NCBI GenBank assembly: GCA_034509495.1
Contig: CM067510.1
Location: 29,581,889 to 29,645,888 of the forward strand
Length of the DNA: 64,000 nt
From: Acestrorhynchus altus
Taxonomy: Eukaryota; Chordata; Actinopteri; Characiformes; Acestrorhynchidae
Direction: 5' to 3'
Position numbers and translations under genes: made by a program. Under the pieces are notes generated by a model that saw nothing but the letters and a program-made list of their open reading frames with translations, had not been told where the DNA came from and did no database searches. Positions 63,140 to 64,000 of the stretch are shown here, one piece after another; within the stretch, counting starts at the first letter, position 1; every line of letters begins with the position of its first letter.

Positions 63140-64000
63140 AGTGCCACTACTTCTTCTAATATTACTGTCAGTAATTGATTTGAATGGAGCATTTGCTGCC
63201 TTAACATATTCGATGTAGTTGTTTTTTACTAACTATAAATGACCAATTAGCACAATAGCGCCCCAGACATTAATGAACAGTACTACATTATACTGCATAT
63301 TAATACTTTATTGCCTAATGCAATAAGGCCTCCTCTGTCTTTGGCTGATATCATGGCAGTTGATGCATTCGTGGTTTAACTCTATCAGCAGAATGAACAG
63401 CTCATCAGCATAAGAAACAGTGAGAGTGAAGGAAAGTGACAGCCGGCCGGCGGCTTTGTCTGGAGCAAAGTTGAAAAGAGCTCCAGCTGCTGCACAGGGG
63501 AAGACGATAAACACACAGTCTTGACTTTCTGAACCTCGACTTTATATACATACTTCATCAATTGCCCATCTGTAACGATAAACGGTGAAGTTCTACTGAA
63601 CTTCTCCAGAGGTGGGCAGTGTAGACTAAAACCAGATGGTTAAGTCTCAGCACAAATATAAATAAGCTTTAGTAAAAGTACAAAAGTTGTAAACTGCTAC
63701 ACTGACCATCTCTGCTCTCCTTTCACTGCTGACATGCAGACATTACTGACGTCTGAGTGGCAGAGAACTGAATGCAAACTGAATCACTTATAAAATCTGA
63801 TAAAACCTTGTGAAATATTTATAGTGTTTGGCTCAGTAATGCTTGTTCTGGAAACATTGAGACCAAACCAGCAAACTTATTGGATTTTTGTTAAAGAGGG
63901 GGACTTTTAACATACCTATATGCAGCCATCTGATTGTCTCCTTTTAAAGAGGAACTTGAATTTATCTGTAAACAGGACTTTGTCCATAAGCAACAAGCTG
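63137..64000. other. Non-coding stretch to the window edge
   Basis: No exon recognised. A short GC-rich patch (GCCGGCCGGCGGCTTTG) lies at about 63442. Confidence 0.45.

Overview
The window looks like a stretch of teleost fish nuclear DNA. The evidence is a fish-type tob1 gene, very many (CA)n, (GA)n and (TA)n microsatellites, and a dense mix of decayed Tc1/mariner transposons, tRNA-derived SINEs, L2/CR1-like LINE remnants and foldback elements of kinds I know from teleosts. A palindromic foldback family (about 491-830, 46735-47165 and 50410-50830) that I associate with otophysan fishes (characins, catfishes, electric fishes) hints at Ostariophysi. No exact species can be named from sequence alone.

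Only one protein-coding gene can be supported: tob1 (BTG/TOB antiproliferative family) on the plus strand. Its layout is a GC-rich promoter with a TATA box (21684-21690), a probable non-coding first exon ending at a consensus donor (about 21714-21857), a 950-bp intron, and a second exon holding the whole 332-codon reading frame (22928-23926). A roughly 1-kb AU-rich 3' UTR ends at a polyadenylation signal at 24947-24952. The remaining ~60 kb shows no convincing exon, so tob1 sits alone in a gene-poor, repeat-rich interval.

Left flank (1-21 kb): foldback element, L2-type LINE remnant (3.5-4.0 kb), LTR-like fragment (5.6-5.9 kb), four copies of a TTAA-flanked non-autonomous element (5.9, 7.6, 10.8, 15.1 kb), Tc1 remnants (8.6-9.3 and 12.7-13.6 kb), a short LINE insertion with a clear 14-bp target duplication (14.2 kb), and a ~970-bp GACA/GTCA-rich array (20.0-20.96 kb) about 0.7 kb upstream of the tob1 promoter.

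Right flank (25-46 kb): a possible degenerate coding fragment (26.1-26.4 kb), a diverged five-unit tandem array (27.7-28.5 kb), Tc1 and other DNA-transposon remnants (27.2, 30.2, 33.2 kb), SINEs, a 30-bp-period minisatellite (39.7 kb), a 35-bp-stem hairpin (41.0 kb), and a GCTAAC minisatellite split by two SINE insertions (42.1-42.8 kb).

Far right (46-64 kb): a 3.69-kb tandem duplication (46481-50173 and 50174-53860) whose outer edges both lie at Tc1-type elements. It may be a true recent duplication or a haplotype/assembly artefact. Beyond it are two adjoining Tc1 remnants (53.9-55.1 kb), more TTAA-element copies in the opposite orientation (56.3, 58.7 kb) and microsatellites.

Repeat-family names rest on recalled similarity to known teleost repeats. 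No search was run.
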